Below are positions 1 through 7,708 of a DNA stretch of 64,000 bases, piece after piece. The stretch spans positions 124,001 to 188,000 of the forward strand of contig JBMONI010000016.1 of the NCBI GenBank assembly GCA_049324575.1. Reading direction: 5' to 3'. The stretch comes from JBMONI01 sp049324575 (lineage in GTDB: Bacteria > Omnitrophota > Omnitrophia > Omnitrophales > Aquincolibacteriaceae). The position numbers and the translations under genes are program-made. The first letter of the stretch is position 1. Each line of letters opens with the position of its first letter. Below the pieces are notes generated by a model. It did not search any database. It saw only the letters and a program-made list of their open reading frames with translations, and was not told the DNA's origin.

Positions 1-1964
1 TGCGAGCGCCCTTCAAAAGTTTCCAAAATACCCCCTACGCCTAACCATTGGGAGTTGCTTTCTCCCGTCGTGCCGCCGTAATCACCTTCCGGATCCGCAC
101 GGTGCGCACTCCAGTCGACAATAACGAGGGCCTGATTGCCTTGGATTTTCAAAAGTGTAACGGCAATCGAACTTCCTTTTCCAAGTTGCCGCTTTTCATT
201 AACCATTAATCTGATATTTCGTTCCCGGGCCTCGGCACCGCCGGACATCCAATTACGGATAGGATCACCGCTCCCCCGTCGGCCAGCTTTTTGAGTTGTG
301 GGAATTCTATGAACAGCCGCGGTTTGCCGTTCTTGAAGCACATGAACCTTGAACTGCCCTTGATCCCCCCATAGCACCGAAAGCATGGCCGCGTCGCCCG
401 ACGGCGCGCCTTCTTTATGATCCTGAGAGTACGCAACGAGCGCCAATTCTCCATCCCAAAACTTTTGATAAGCATCGTTATAGGCCTTGGTGTATTGCAA
501 CTCAACCGGAGACAATCCATCCAAGGATTTTGGTCCGGCTCGATCCGCAAGATCCCGGATCCAATTCGAGGGAATATGAGTCCCCGCCTCAGGAGCCTTG
601 GGATCCGTACGGTATAAATAAAAATAATCCGCCGCGACAGTCGCCAGGCCGAGTTCTCGAATCCCCGCTGGCAGAATTTCAGAAAGACGCTTCTGCCAAT
701 CATCGATCCTCGCCGCTTGCATGAGGCCTCTGATGGAGCCCGACAACTGAAACCTTGAGGCGGGCTCTGTTGGGTTCAACTCGACCCGTGAATCCATACG
801 CGCCTCGGCGCGCCTTTTCGCTATCGCACGGAGGATCTCCTCCGATACACCATCGGCTGTCGTCACAAACCTATTCAGCGATTCCATCAACAAACGTCGT
901 GTCTCGTTAACTATTGCCGAACCCTCTTTGACCTTATTGACGTTAGACAACTGAGCAAACAGGGCTTCCCCGGCCTTTTTTCGAACTGCAGCATCCACAT
1001 TGGACTCCTTGAACATATAAAGTGCTAGTGAAAGCGCCTGAACATTCTCCATAGAATCCCCGTCGTGTCCCTGAACTTCGAGCGCATTAGCTAATTTCAT
1101 TGCTTGAGCTGACGCAACGCTTGCTTCGGCTAAATGGACCGGAAATAAATGGAGCATATAACCCAGTTCGTATTTGGCCGACCGAGCGCTCGGGCTGTTA
1201 CTAGGCAAAGATGCCAATAAATTATCCGTGAGAAGAGTCAATAGAGAGTCCGCCTGCCCACTGGCCCAAACATCCTGAAGGGCTTCCCTGAATGCATGTC
1301 CCAAAGCCGCGCGCGCAACATGGGCCGCATCCGAATCGCCTTGAACGCGCGACAACGCCAGCGCTAAGGCCTCAATAGCTCCATCAGGAACATTTCCCGC
1401 TTTAATGTTTGCCGCTAGACTACCGGCATAAATAGCCCGTGCGCGATTCGCTTTGTCTGTATGGCCTTTGATTACATTCAATGCGTCCACTTTTTCTGCC
1501 GCAGGGGTCCATACCAGGTCCCAAGTGGTTTTTATTAAAGCTTTCCGCATAGCTTTCTCAGATGCCTCCCTTACTTTGAGACGGGCAAAAAGGCCTTTAA
1601 TCACGTCGTTCACAAACAGGGCGGCCATCATCACTGTGACCGCAAAACCCGCGCCGAACAGGATCGTAGGAATACTCCCGGAGGTCAGAAAAACACCCGC
1701 GGCAATGAACCCGAACGCGGACGTGATCCCGATCTCGGTCCAGCTGGCCCTTCTGACGAATGAAAACGCGTCCCGGACCTGCCCCAGGAAGCCACTCATT
1801 CGCTTCGAACGGACGCTGGGTGGATAGGTGGGTTTCAATGAACCCTTTTGAACGCTTTCAACCACGGAACGAATGAGCGCGGTAAGTAGCGTCTGATTGA
1901 TCTCCGTAACAATAGGCTCTTTTCCATACGATCTATTCAGCCAACTATACGTGTTTGAATTCAA
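1..1964 (-). CDS. Downstream part of a giant protein, frame-shifted, runs off left edge
   Basis: An uninterrupted minus-strand reading frame runs from about 1990 to base 1, over 650 codons with no stop. It lies one frame away from the 870-aa gene just upstream, and no Shine-Dalgarno or convincing start separates them; the first in-frame ATG is at 1799. The product has two hydrophobic segments about 20-60 residues after that ATG (ITSAFGFIAAGVFLTSG, then ILFGAGFAVTVMMAALFV). A long helical, alanine-rich stretch and a soluble part ending with DWSAHRADPEGDYGG follow. No family is recognised. I read it as the continuation of the upstream giant protein after a one-base frameshift. A separate gene with an unusual start is the alternative. 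Confidence 0.55.
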   Translation of the reverse strand, partial: MNSNTYSWLNRSYGKEPIVTEINQTLLTALIRSVVESVQKGSLKPTYPPSVRSKRMSGFLGQVRDAFSFVRRASWTEIGITSAFGFIAAGVFLTSGSIPTILFGAGFAVTVMMAALFVNDVIKGLFARLKVREASEKAMRKALIKTTWDLVWTPAAEKVDALNVIKGHTDKANRARAIYAGSLAANIKAGNVPDGAIEALALALSRVQGDSDAAHVARAALGHAFREALQDVWASGQADSLLTLLTDNLLASLPSNSPSARSAKYELGYMLHLFPVHLAEASVASAQAMKLANALEVQGHDGDSMENVQALSLALYMFKESNVDAAVRKKAGEALFAQLSNVNKVKEGSAIVNETRRLLMESLNRFVTTADGVSEEILRAIAKRRAEARMDSRVELNPTEPASRFQLSGSIRGLMQAARIDDWQKRLSEILPAGIRELGLATVAADYFYLYRTDPKAPEAGTHIPSNWIRDLADRAGPKSLDGLSPVELQYTKAYNDAYQKFWDGELALVAYSQDHKEGAPSGDAAMLSVLWGDQGQFKVHVLQERQTAAVHRIPTTQKAGRRGSGDPIRNWMSGGAEARERNIRLMVNEKRQLGKGSSIAVTLLKIQGNQALVIVDWSAHRADPEGDYGGTTGESNSQWLGVGGILETFEGRS

Positions 1965-4573
1965 GGGGCGGGTTGTTGCAAATAATCTTTTTCGATTTGT
2001 TCGGGGAAGCCGAAATTCCTTCCGGCCATCGTATAAAACACGCCCTTGCGGAGCTCTTGATCCCGCAATTTCAACGCAATCGCCGCCAAAGTGGCGCTAA
2101 TGTCCTCGGTCATAGCGCTCTGGGGCAAGCCCGTCGTCCTTTCCTTTTCTCCCTCCTCAATAGACTCTGCCCTTTGACCGTATTTTTTTACGCCGTCCGT
2201 GAAGATCCTAATGATGACCTCGGCGATCTGCCCCGGAATAGCGGGATCGTCCAACAAAGACGCGTTCGGCAACGCTCCAATAGCATTATCCAAGTCATCT
2301 TGGCGCTCAAACGGCTGATCAAAAATATTCCTCACCTCGGCGCGTGGCGTTTTACTACGGGGCACGGCGCGGACAGGTTTTCCCGCAGAAGGAACAAGTC
2401 TTGCCGCAGGAACAAGGACAAGCGCCGTATCGCCAGCAACAATCGTGGAAGGCTGGAGCAACGCAAGAATATTTTCGGGAGTGATGCGCTCTTCGATCTC
2501 GAGTTTTTTCAAACCGTCGATGAATTTATTCAGGCGGTTCATCTTCGCCAGAAGGTCTGCGGGCAAAGGCTCCACCCCGCGGATCTCATCGATGAATTGC
2601 GTGTAATTTCCCGCTTCCACAATGCGTTTCTGGTCCGCCAGATCAAAAATGATCCGGTCGCGCCAGCGCTTGAGAAGATATGCATTGCTCTTGCTGAAGG
2701 AAGAGGGATGAGAGACGAGGGACGAACTGTTTTCTTTTACTCGTCCTTCCCCCTTCGCCCTTCGTCCTTCGTTAACCAATTGATCACGGACATACCTCAC
2801 GAACGCTTTATAAACCGAGATCTTTCCCTGCTCGGCTTCATAGTAATCCTTCCAGGACACGAGCCCCTGCATCTGGTCGAGATAGGCGGAGTGCTCGGGA
2901 ACCGTTCCGATCTTCGGCATGACGAGGGCGTAGGAGATCCCGGCCTCTTTCAATCGCGTGGTCAAACCTTCCGAGTGGAAACCGCCGGCGATGAGGATGA
3001 CAGACTTGGCATGGCCGTCCTCCTGATCCCGCCCCAGCGGGAGAAGGATCTTCGAGAGAGATCCCTCGCTTTGCTCGGGATGACAAAGGGCTTTGATATT
3101 CTTAAAGAACGCTTCGTCGCGCGCTTCGGCGTTCTGGTAGAAAGCGAAATGAGAAGGATATAATTGAGAATTGATAATTGAGAATGAAGAATTAAAGACA
3201 GAATTCTCCTTCTTCCTATTATTTTCAATTCTTAATTCTTCATTTTTAATTCTTAATTGCTCCCTCTTAATTTCCTCCCAGTCTTCCCGGCTCAGCTCCA
3301 GATCCAGGAGACGCTTGAATAAAGACAATTGTTCGCCGGCTTGATCCAGCGCTTTCTCTTCCTCATTCTTGTATAAAGACTCTTTCACCGATCTTGCGTA
3401 CGCTTCGAACGCGTCGAAGAACCGCGTTCCCTTGATGTCGCGCATCTTGCGCGCATCGCCGATCAATCCCGTCAAATGCGAAGATAGGTCGAGCGCGATC
3501 TTCTCGCGTTCCGCGACTTCTTCGAGGAACAGGCCGTAGGCATGCGCCGTCACCTGGCCCGTGGAGAATTTCTGGGCCTCTGAGTTGAACTTTGCGAGTT
3601 TGGCTTGCTTTGCCTTCGACTCGGGAAGGGCTTTCAGGGACGCGAGAACTTTGGCAGCAAGCTGTTTCACTTCCCCCTCGGCTGAAACTCCCTTGTAGGG
3701 CAGGTTTAAACCTGCCCTACTGTCATCCTGCTTATTTAAACCTGCCCTACTGTCGTCCTGCTTATTTAAACCTGCCCTGCGGTCTTTTTCAGAAGTTTCC
3801 TTCGCCCGCTCGCCTTCCTTCAGGATCACTTCCAGTTCGCTGCCTGCCTCAGGCCGTTTCACCGCGGCAAGGGTTTTCAAGGTCTCGAGCAAATTCGCGT
3901 GGTCGCCGTGGAAGGCTTCGAGCGCCCGGTCGACCGCATAAAGCTTTTCGTTGTAAATCTTTTTCTTCTCTGCCTCTTGCCTCTCGGCCTCTTGTTTCAG
4001 TCCTTTTCCGATCTCCGGCCCGGCTTTCATCGCTTCCTGATAAAGCCGAAGGCCTTCTTCGTAGAGCTTCCAGTCTTCGATCCCTCTATATTCGGTCCCT
4101 CCTTCGTTGAAAATAGCCGCGGCCGTAGCGCCCGTAAGTTCTCCGCGCTCATGGTAAGTTCTAAGAACTTTGCGGAGAAGGTCTTTATCCGGAAAACTGC
4201 GGAAAATCTGCGGATCAAGCTTGGCGGCCGCCCCTTCCACCGCCACCGTTTGAATGCCGTATTCTTTTTGAAAGTAGCCGATCAGCCGTTGGATCGAATA
4301 TTGCGCGTCGGGGATCGCGTGCGCGTCCTGGATGAGGATCACGCTTGCCGCGCCCTTCCCCTGGAACGTTTCAAGGACCGTGCCGAGATCCTCCCGAAGA
4401 CGGAGCGCCTCCGGATGGATCGACACCTTCGGCCTGGTGTCCGTAATCTCAAGTCCGGGCTGAAGACTCCGGGCCAACCCCTGCGAGGGAAAAGAAATCA
4501 GATCCATCGTCAGGAAAAGCACAGCGGTTACAAGCGCTGTAACCTTTATGTTTTTCTCATGAATAAGCTTCAT
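1961..4573 (-). CDS. Exported giant-protein N-terminal part, ChaN/Tiki-like region (tentative)
   Basis: 870 aa starting with a signal-like segment (NIKVTALVTAVLFLTMDLIS). At about residues 78-115 comes VILIQDAHAIPDAQ followed by VAVEGAA, and about 450 residues later VILIAGGFHSEGL. Paired DAH/VEG and GGFH motifs recall the ChaN/Tiki haem-uptake or protease-like fold, but this is only a resemblance. The middle is low complexity and contains three tandem RAGLN units, a lysine/glutamate-rich stretch (IKNEELRIENN), a CHPEQSEGSL insertion and an EGRRAKGEGR stretch, each matching a type of genomic repeat. A good Shine-Dalgarno (GGAGGAGA) precedes the ATG. The ORF stops at 1961, where another frame continues. 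Function unknown. Confidence 0.7.
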   Translation of the reverse strand: MKLIHEKNIKVTALVTAVLFLTMDLISFPSQGLARSLQPGLEITDTRPKVSIHPEALRLREDLGTVLETFQGKGAASVILIQDAHAIPDAQYSIQRLIGYFQKEYGIQTVAVEGAAAKLDPQIFRSFPDKDLLRKVLRTYHERGELTGATAAAIFNEGGTEYRGIEDWKLYEEGLRLYQEAMKAGPEIGKGLKQEAERQEAEKKKIYNEKLYAVDRALEAFHGDHANLLETLKTLAAVKRPEAGSELEVILKEGERAKETSEKDRRAGLNKQDDSRAGLNKQDDSRAGLNLPYKGVSAEGEVKQLAAKVLASLKALPESKAKQAKLAKFNSEAQKFSTGQVTAHAYGLFLEEVAEREKIALDLSSHLTGLIGDARKMRDIKGTRFFDAFEAYARSVKESLYKNEEEKALDQAGEQLSLFKRLLDLELSREDWEEIKREQLRIKNEELRIENNRKKENSVFNSSFSIINSQLYPSHFAFYQNAEARDEAFFKNIKALCHPEQSEGSLSKILLPLGRDQEDGHAKSVILIAGGFHSEGLTTRLKEAGISYALVMPKIGTVPEHSAYLDQMQGLVSWKDYYEAEQGKISVYKAFVRYVRDQLVNEGRRAKGEGRVKENSSSLVSHPSSFSKSNAYLLKRWRDRIIFDLADQKRIVEAGNYTQFIDEIRGVEPLPADLLAKMNRLNKFIDGLKKLEIEERITPENILALLQPSTIVAGDTALVLVPAARLVPSAGKPVRAVPRSKTPRAEVRNIFDQPFERQDDLDNAIGALPNASLLDDPAIPGQIAEVIIRIFTDGVKKYGQRAESIEEGEKERTTGLPQSAMTEDISATLAAIALKLRDQELRKGVFYTMAGRNFGFPEQIEKDYLQQPAP
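1988..1992 (-). other. Probable frameshift site (five-base A run on the minus strand)
   Basis: The 870-aa frame and the following open frame overlap between about 1960 and 2060. Adding one A to the AAAAA run (TTTTT on the plus strand) joins them without a stop, giving IEKRLFATTRPLNSNTYSW across the junction. A one-base deletion in a homopolymer is the simplest explanation, either a real mutation or an assembly error. The run is not in a canonical X XXY YYZ slippery context in the upstream frame. Confidence 0.45.
2700..2785. repeat. Purine/pyrimidine inverted repeat inside the giant-protein gene
   Basis: A purine-rich arm (GAGGGATGAGAGACGAGGGA) faces a pyrimidine-rich arm (TCGTCCTTCCCCCTTCGCCC), forming an imperfect inverted repeat. 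It is translated in frame as EGRRAKGEGRVKENSSS and looks like an intergenic element that landed in coding DNA without breaking the frame. Confidence 0.5.
3056..3085. repeat. REP-like hairpin (GATCCCTCGC..GCTCGGGATGAC) within CDS
   Basis: CCCTCGC and GCTCGGG form a near-perfect stem around a TTT loop. It is read in frame on the minus strand as CHPEQSEGSL. This hairpin type is a familiar dispersed repeat in many bacterial genomes, known from its translation artefacts. A shortened relative (GTCATCCCGAGGGAGTCCC) is at 53644-53662. Confidence 0.65.
3160..3256. repeat. AT-rich inverted-repeat element inside the giant-protein gene
   Basis: A strongly AT-rich island in otherwise GC-rich DNA. The left arm is built from AATTGAGAATTGATAATTGA and the right arm from TTCAATTCTTAATTCTTC and similar units, so the arms can pair. 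It is translated in frame as EQLRIKNEELRIENNRK followed by SFSIINSQLYPS. The same type of arm flanks the intergenic elements at 12118-12277 and 13682-13798. Confidence 0.6.
3695..3720. repeat. Perfect 26-bp palindrome GTAGGGCAGG..CCTGCCCTAC
   Basis: The sequence equals its own reverse complement over 26 bases around a TTTAAA centre. It lies inside the giant-protein gene and forms the left end of the 30-bp tandem repeat. A second palindrome with the same AGGGCA...TTAA...TGCCCT plan but different inner bases is at 53684-53705. Confidence 0.8.
3705..3782. repeat. 30-bp direct tandem repeat, about 2.6 units
   Basis: Units start with TTTAAACCTGCCCTACTGTC and end with ATCCTGCTTA or GTCCTGCTTA. They begin at 3705 and 3735, with a partial unit at 3765. 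The 30-bp period is exactly ten codons and encodes RAGLNKQDDS in the 870-aa protein. Each unit carries one arm of the palindrome at 3695-3720. Confidence 0.8.
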
Positions 4574-4613
4574 TGATCTTCTCCTCCAAAAGAATTTTAA
4601 AAACTTAAAAAAA

Positions 4614-4724
4614 AGGTAGCCGGTAAACTTGCTTCTCTCTATGGAATTCGGCCAAAGTGGACTGGTGACAGGCTAAGATGCTTGAGAAGCCTGGTATGTT
4701 CCCGATGGAAAAACCGGCTTTTTT
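4614..4724 (+). ncRNA. Candidate structured leader RNA with terminator-like 3' end
   Basis: AGCCGGT (4618-4624) can pair with ACCGGCT (4713-4719), which runs into TTTTTT. Inside, CAGGCT (4669-4674) pairs with AGCCTG (4688-4693). The stretch GGCTAAG, then AGCCTGGTATG, then CCCGATGG resembles the 3' half of c-di-GMP-I (GEMM) riboswitches. Just downstream, GCAAACG (4741-4747) and ACGCAAAG (4758-4765) resemble its 5' half, in the wrong order. A weak promoter (TTGATC 4573, TTTAAA 4596) lies upstream. It sits in the divergent region before the LytS-like kinase. The structure is inferred by eye. Confidence 0.3.
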
Positions 4725-4863
4725 GATTTGGCGATGGGTTGCAAACGATGCCCGGACACGCAAAGACCTTGTTTTCTCATTCCCCCGCCGTCCCCCTTTT
4801 GCTTAAGCGGGCATTCTTTTTGACCGATACACTGGAGTAGCCTTACGTTAGGCGAAAAACAGG

Positions 4864-6453
4864 ATGGGATCGGCTCAAAATATCCATGGGAAGCCTGTTC
4901 GGAGAGATCGTTGTCTCTTGCTCGGCGGAGCCCTGCTGACCTTGTTTCTCCTCTCCCCGTGCTTACAAGCGGAAGAATCCCGGGAAACCGAGCTCGCTAT
5001 CCAGAAGTATCAGGAAACCGCGCAAACGCTGGACCTGCTAGGGACAACAGACCCGGCAGCGCATGCGCTTCAGTCCAAGCTCCAGGAAGCAGCTTCGTTG
5101 CTTCGAGGCAAAAAATTCGAGCAAGCCAGTGTTCTTCTCGATGCAATCCTAAAAGAGGCCGAAAATCTCCCGCTTACCACGGCCAATGCCCGTATCCGGT
5201 TCAAGTCGGTCTGGTTCGATTTCCTGAGCGACCTCGTTCAAAAGCTCCTTTATCTCCTGCTTTTCATTTTCTTTGTCGCCCGCCGACGGTTCTTCGTCAG
5301 GCTTTTTGCGACCGAACGCTACAATCTCATCGGTTATCTTTATATGGCGCTTTTATTCAGCGGTTTTGCGCTGGTCCTCATTATCCTGGACGGTCTTCGC
5401 TACGGAAAGGTTGACTGGGCATTCTTCGATGCCCCGTATGTGCTGGTCGCGCTGATCGGTTTCCTCGGCGGGATCCCGTGCGGGACCCTCGCAGGGCTTT
5501 TGGTGGGATTTTCACGCGGGATCCTCGAGGCCCACTCATGGCATTATCTCGGGATCACGCTGGCTGGAGGTTTTCTGGCGGGAACGATCCGTGCGCGGAT
5601 CGTTCTTTTGAAATCCCGTCGGAGTCTGGGAGCGGCGGCCGGCGCCTTGCTAGGGCTGGTGCACGGCCTCGCCGTGGCCATCGTTTTTTGGAACGTGCTA
5701 CCTCCGACCCTGCTTCTATTTATTCTCATGATTTACACTCTCGTCGACGGCACCGCGATCTTTCTTTGCTTGAATACCGTTAAAAACGTCGTCCGTGAAA
5801 CCCGTCTGCGCCTGTTGCAAACCGACCTTTCCCGGACCCAACTTCTGCTTTATCAGGCGCAGATCCATCCCCATTTTCTTTTTAACGCTCTCAATTCGAT
5901 CGCGGCCGTCTGCGGCCGGGGCGACGCGGCCGAAGCCGACCGTCTGATCACCAAGCTTTCTGATTTTATCCGTTCGACCCTGCGGCGTACCGGCCAAGAA
6001 GTCCTGGTCGAGGAAGAAATGACGCATGTCCGGATGTATCTGGAGCTGGAAAAAGCACGTTACCGGGATCGCCTGCATTTTGTCGAGCGCCTTCACCTCG
6101 AGGACCGGCACCGCGAAACGCGAATCCCTCTTTTGATCCTCCAACCCCTTGTCGAGAATGCGATCCGCCATGGCCTTGCGCATAAAAAAGAAGGGGGCAC
6201 GGTCACCGTGGAGATCCGATCGGAGAAAGACGGTCTGTCTTTCGCGGTTTCCGATGACGGCGTAGGAATGGCCGCCGATCATTTTGATCGCCTGCTGCGC
6301 GAAGAGGGCCGAGACTCCGCCGACGGGCTCGGACTGGGGCTGCGGAACATTCACGAGCGGTTGGTCGGGATCTACGGCCGTTCGGCTGGGCTCGTTTTTT
6401 CCGGCGGCCCTGGACAAGGCAGCCGCTTCGCCTTTAAAATCCCCTTATCATGA
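4864..6453 (+). CDS. LytS-like membrane sensor histidine kinase
   Basis: 529 aa. An N-terminal signal-like segment (LLLGGALLTLFLLSP) is followed by an extracytoplasmic helical region to about residue 110. A multi-helix membrane domain of the LytS/YhcK 5TM type follows (about 120-315), with the glycine-rich GFLGGIPCGTLAGLLVGF. The HisKA_7TM/LytS-type motif QIHPHFLFNALNSI holds the phospho-accepting histidine near residue 337. An ATP-binding domain follows, with LQPLVENAIRHGL (N box), DDGVGM (G1) and GLGLGLRNIHERL (G2). It should autophosphorylate and pass phosphate to the LytTR regulator that starts at its stop codon. The signal is unknown. Starting at 4864 includes the signal segment, although the Shine-Dalgarno is weak. 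Confidence 0.88.
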   Translation: MGSAQNIHGKPVRRDRCLLLGGALLTLFLLSPCLQAEESRETELAIQKYQETAQTLDLLGTTDPAAHALQSKLQEAASLLRGKKFEQASVLLDAILKEAENLPLTTANARIRFKSVWFDFLSDLVQKLLYLLLFIFFVARRRFFVRLFATERYNLIGYLYMALLFSGFALVLIILDGLRYGKVDWAFFDAPYVLVALIGFLGGIPCGTLAGLLVGFSRGILEAHSWHYLGITLAGGFLAGTIRARIVLLKSRRSLGAAAGALLGLVHGLAVAIVFWNVLPPTLLLFILMIYTLVDGTAIFLCLNTVKNVVRETRLRLLQTDLSRTQLLLYQAQIHPHFLFNALNSIAAVCGRGDAAEADRLITKLSDFIRSTLRRTGQEVLVEEEMTHVRMYLELEKARYRDRLHFVERLHLEDRHRETRIPLLILQPLVENAIRHGLAHKKEGGTVTVEIRSEKDGLSFAVSDDGVGMAADHFDRLLREEGRDSADGLGLGLRNIHERLVGIYGRSAGLVFSGGPGQGSRFAFKIPLS

Positions 6454-6467
6454 AGGGAGAAAATGCC

Positions 6468-7235
6468 ATGATCAGGATCCTGCTCGCGGACGATGAATCC
6501 TCCAGTCTTGAAAAAATGGGACAACTTCTCGCTCTCCACGGCGATTTTCAGATCGTCGCTACCGCGGTGGATGGCGAAGACGCCCTCGAAAAACTGAAAA
6601 AGAACGCGGTCGATGCGGTCTTTCTGGATATCGACATGCCGGGTCTGGACGGCCTCACGCTTGCCGGCAAGCTGATCGATTGGCCCGCGAAGCCCCTGAT
6701 CATTTTCATGACGGCCCATAACGAATACGCCGTCCAGGCTTTTGAAAAACACGCCCTCGATTATCTTCTTAAACCCGTGGAACCGGCGCGTCTCAAGGCC
6801 TGCCTGAACCGCATCCGCGAGAGCCTTTCCAGCGGAAAGCCGCCCGCTCAGGACCTCGCAGGCCTGCAGGAAGAATTGATCGAGAAGGGTTCTTTGAAAA
6901 AGATCGTCGGCTTTCGAAGGAATTCGAAAGACCGTGCGGTCCTGGATCCTTCCGATATCCTCTTTTTTTGCGTAGAATATTCCCAGCTTTACGCCCACAC
7001 CGCCGAAGAGGTCTTTTTGATCCGCGCCACGCTTCGGGAGATCCTGGAAAATCCTTCTCTTCCCCAATTCCGGCAGACCCATAAATCCTATGCCGTCAAT
7101 CTCGGCAAGATCCAGAAACTCTGTCCCCTATTCCACGGGGATTTCGAGATCCTCCTCAAAGGAACCGACAAGAACAAGGTTCCGCTTTCCCGAAAATTCG
7201 CCAAACATCTTCTGAAGTTATTCGCGCCAAAATAA
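6468..7235 (+). CDS. LytTR-family response regulator
   Basis: 255 aa. The N-terminal receiver begins IRILLADDES and carries the phospho-acceptor Asp54 in FLDIDMPGLDG, with the conserved lysine in DYLLKPVEP. The C-terminal part (about 145-250) is a LytTR DNA-binding domain, with FRRNSKDRAVLDPSDILFF and FRQTHKSYAVNLGKI. This pairs it with the LytS-like kinase immediately upstream. An upstream ATG at 6450 overlaps the kinase stop codon, but AAGGGAGA lies at the right distance from 6468, so I prefer 6468. The pair should regulate genes with LytTR-type direct repeats; none was identified here. Confidence 0.9.
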   Translation: MIRILLADDESSSLEKMGQLLALHGDFQIVATAVDGEDALEKLKKNAVDAVFLDIDMPGLDGLTLAGKLIDWPAKPLIIFMTAHNEYAVQAFEKHALDYLLKPVEPARLKACLNRIRESLSSGKPPAQDLAGLQEELIEKGSLKKIVGFRRNSKDRAVLDPSDILFFCVEYSQLYAHTAEEVFLIRATLREILENPSLPQFRQTHKSYAVNLGKIQKLCPLFHGDFEILLKGTDKNKVPLSRKFAKHLLKLFAPK

Positions 7236-7383
7236 CCGGCCCCCTGGGCCCCCCGGCGCCATGTCAGCTCTTTTCCGGTCCATCTTAGCGCCTCCCAGGC
7301 GCCTTTCGGCTCATTTCCTGGGGAGAATCCCCTTTTCCACGGTATGCTTCTTCCGTATTCTTTTTCAAGGAGGAATTCATCCG

Positions 7384-7602
7384 ATGGATTGCGAGCAGAA
7401 CGGTCTTAAGGAGGATCTTAAGCGCTCAATCGAAGTGATGCGCTTTTTTCAGTATCGCCATCTCCCTGAGGACCTCAAGGTTTTTTCAGCGCTTTCTTTC
7501 TCGATGGCTTTCCAGGAAAGTTTCTACCCCGAGCGCAACAAACGGTCCCTTCGGCCCGACTCCTCCCGGCCGGGAAACCAAAACCGGCCCGCCCCGCGAT
7601 AA
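7384..7602 (+). CDS. Small hypothetical protein (72 aa)
   Basis: AAGGAGG lies at the right distance before the ATG, in a region with no competing gene. The conserved-looking core is IEVMRFFQYRHLPEDLKVFS, a FxYxHLPxxLxxxS pattern seen in some phage-derived or mobile-region small proteins. The C-terminal 25 residues are basic, proline- and serine-rich and probably disordered. It lies 148 bases after the LytTR regulator. That gap contains a small GC hairpin (7288-7302) but no clear terminator. No function can be assigned. Confidence 0.6.
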   Translation: MDCEQNGLKEDLKRSIEVMRFFQYRHLPEDLKVFSALSFSMAFQESFYPERNKRSLRPDSSRPGNQNRPAPR

Positions 7603-7708
7603 AGCACAAAGCAAAATCCCCTTAAGAACGCCCCGCGCCCTTGCCAAACAGAGTTTGACCGTTTCAATTTTTAAGGGAGGAAGGTTTTTTCCGGTCGAGA
7701 ACGGAAGA

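Noticed and set aside
3705..3782. CRISPR-like array at the 30-bp repeats
   Set aside because: Only about 2.6 units, with no spacers between them, no cas genes nearby, and the sequence is in frame with a protein.
4729..4770. Fluoride riboswitch (GGCGATGG-like start)
   Set aside because: Only the first bases match. The pairing partner and pseudoknot bases of the fluoride motif are absent, and no fluoride exporter gene follows.
7288..7302. Terminator at the GCGCC/GGCGC hairpin
   Set aside because: The stem is only five bases and no T-run follows.
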